Source: Lentimicrobiaceae bacterium
GTDB taxonomy: Bacteria; Bacteroidota; Bacteroidia; Bacteroidales; Lentimicrobiaceae
Direction of reading: 5' to 3'
Assembly: GCA_028697695.1 (NCBI GenBank)
Contig: JAQVEI010000094.1
Location: 1-7,180, forward strand
DNA length: 7,180 nucleotides
This document shows, piece by piece, positions 6,007-7,180 of this stretch. Positions within the stretch are counted from its first letter, which is position 1. Each line of letters begins with the position of its first letter. Under the pieces are notes generated by a model. It made no database searches and was not told where the DNA came from. It was given only the letters and a program-made list of their open reading frames with translations. Made by a program: the position numbers and the translations under genes.

Positions 6007-7128
6007 ATGCGCGCTTATCTGCTTTTATTTTTACTTTGCAGCTCTATGCTGGGAGCGGCACAGAACGATGCAGGGGTAGTAAAACTGGGAGATTTGGAAA
6101 TGCCTGCATCACCGGCTTTCATGTTGCTTGATGCCGTGCCCACTGTGATTGAACGGCCTGCAACTGCCAGAGCTTTTGTGCTTGGCATCGTAAATTCAGT
6201 AAATCAAAGTGGAGGTTTGCCACAAAATTATGTCGTTGAGTTTACTCCATTTTGGTTTTTTAGGCATCCACACATGACCTCTTTAAAATATCATGGTTAC
6301 AATGCCACAAAAGACAAACAAACACCGTTCAGTAATATATCAAAGGGCGCATTATCAATGGCAGTGGTTCAAACCCATGACAGCACCTATTCCCGTCAAA
6401 ATATTTCGTTTGGGCTTCGCACCAATCTTTTCACATTAAAACGCCGCGAAGATATAGAAGCGCTTAAAGCAGCGAATTATGAACTGGTCGGTCGCCTGCG
6501 CGATCAGCAGGCGCGACTGGTGGAGTACATCGGTGATCTGATGTTAAGCGTTGAAAACCCGGAGCTGTACAAGCAAAAAGTCAGAGAGTTTTTCGAGCAG
6601 GAAGAGCTTAACCATATGGATGAAAAAAGTAGAATTGCCGATATCCTGGATAGGAAACCACTACTTTCGTTAGATGTGGCGGGTGCTTTAAATCTTGCTT
6701 TTCAAAATCAGAAGTTCTCGAGTGGAAGTATTGGTAGGGCAGGAGCCTGGCTTACCGCGCAATATGCGCAACCCTTCAGGCTTAAAAATACTGAAAAGGA
6801 AAATTATTTGAATGTTTATGTGCTGATGCGTTATTTAAATGATGAACGGGAAACCGGACAACTGGCGCATTACTTTGATGCGGGGGGAAAGGCAGAAATT
6901 GAACTCCATTCGTTTTCCTTTGGTTACGAATACATCTGGCGTAAAACCAGCAAAGCAAATACTTTTCGCTCTTCGGGTGAAATACGGTACCGAATTTCAG
7001 AAGTACTTTCAATTTCCGCAGCCTTCGGCCGCAACTTTGGAAACACCAATAATCTTATTGCACTGCTAGGGTTGCAATGGGGGTTTAATACCGGCAATGA
7101 GCAGGTGGCAGTGATGAGTCCCCGATAG
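6007..7128 (+). CDS. Exported hypothetical protein, probable outer-membrane beta-barrel
   Basis: This 373-residue protein starts with a signal peptide (MRAYLLLFLLCSSMLGAAQ, cleavage near 18). The mature N-terminus contains LEMPASPAFMLLDAVPTVIE followed by RPATARAF (about 30-57), which reads like a conserved motif. Residues about 75-145 (VVEFTPFWFF, GALSMAVVQTHDS, ISFGLRTNLF) look like amphipathic strands. Residues about 145-215 form a charged helical, coiled-coil-like insert (KRREDIEALKAANYELVGRL). Residues about 220-360 return to alternating strands (AGAWLTAQYAQPF, LNVYVLMRYL, EIELHSFSFGYEYIW, GEIRYRISEVLSISAAFGRN, LLGLQWGF). This fits an outer-membrane barrel interrupted by a helical domain in the periplasm or outside. 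The last aromatic residue, Phe360, is followed by a 13-residue tail, so the usual C-terminal Phe barrel signal is not terminal. I cannot name a family; it does not show PorP/SprF, TonB-receptor or OmpA features. It is the second gene of a pair, 1 nt after the 131-residue gene. Confidence 0.8.
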   Translation: MRAYLLLFLLCSSMLGAAQNDAGVVKLGDLEMPASPAFMLLDAVPTVIERPATARAFVLGIVNSVNQSGGLPQNYVVEFTPFWFFRHPHMTSLKYHGYNATKDKQTPFSNISKGALSMAVVQTHDSTYSRQNISFGLRTNLFTLKRREDIEALKAANYELVGRLRDQQARLVEYIGDLMLSVENPELYKQKVREFFEQEELNHMDEKSRIADILDRKPLLSLDVAGALNLAFQNQKFSSGSIGRAGAWLTAQYAQPFRLKNTEKENYLNVYVLMRYLNDERETGQLAHYFDAGGKAEIELHSFSFGYEYIWRKTSKANTFRSSGEIRYRISEVLSISAAFGRNFGNTNNLIALLGLQWGFNTGNEQVAVMSPR

Positions 7129-7180
7129 GAACTGCCGGAAAATCATCATTTCAGCGCGTTTGACTGCAAGCAGACCTGAT

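Overview
The window looks like a Bacteroidota chromosome. The evidence is a secreted protease ending in a type IX secretion (T9SS) sorting domain, TAnnTTTG-like promoter elements, starts without clear Shine-Dalgarno sequences, an AT-rich base composition, and a Nei/Fpg-like glycosylase and a DUF72 protein of the kind I associate with this phylum. The genus cannot be told from the sequence.

Layout. 1-345: no intact gene. It holds the promoter region of the protease, a perfect CRP-type palindrome (255-270), and a possible decayed short reading frame on the minus strand. 346-2805 (+): a papain-family (C1) cysteine protease with a lectin-like domain, two further extracellular domains and a T9SS type A C-terminal domain. 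2806-3087: the space between convergent genes, with no supported gene. 3088-3804 (-): an intact DUF72 (YecE-like) protein. 3807-4538 (-): a Nei/Fpg-type DNA glycosylase gene just upstream of it, broken by two in-frame stop codons and carrying Lys where the catalytic Glu3 should be. Reading through the stops restores the rest of the domain, including the zinc finger, up to a natural stop 2 nt before the DUF72 start. 4539-5005: an AT-rich spacer with the HU promoter and a palindrome at the expected transcription start. 5006-5275 (+): an HU-family DNA-binding protein, followed by a hairpin terminator and three copies of an 8-bp repeat. 5610-7128 (+): a two-gene unit behind a perfect TAnnTTTG element, made of an unrecognised 131-residue protein and an exported 373-residue protein that looks like an outer-membrane beta-barrel.

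The genes form separate units rather than one pathway: a secreted protease, a former nei-DUF72 operon, a housekeeping nucleoid protein, and an uncharacterised cell-envelope pair. The points most worth following up are the glycosylase caught in decay beside an intact operon partner, the uncharacterised pair at 5610-7128, and the CRP-like site upstream of the protease.
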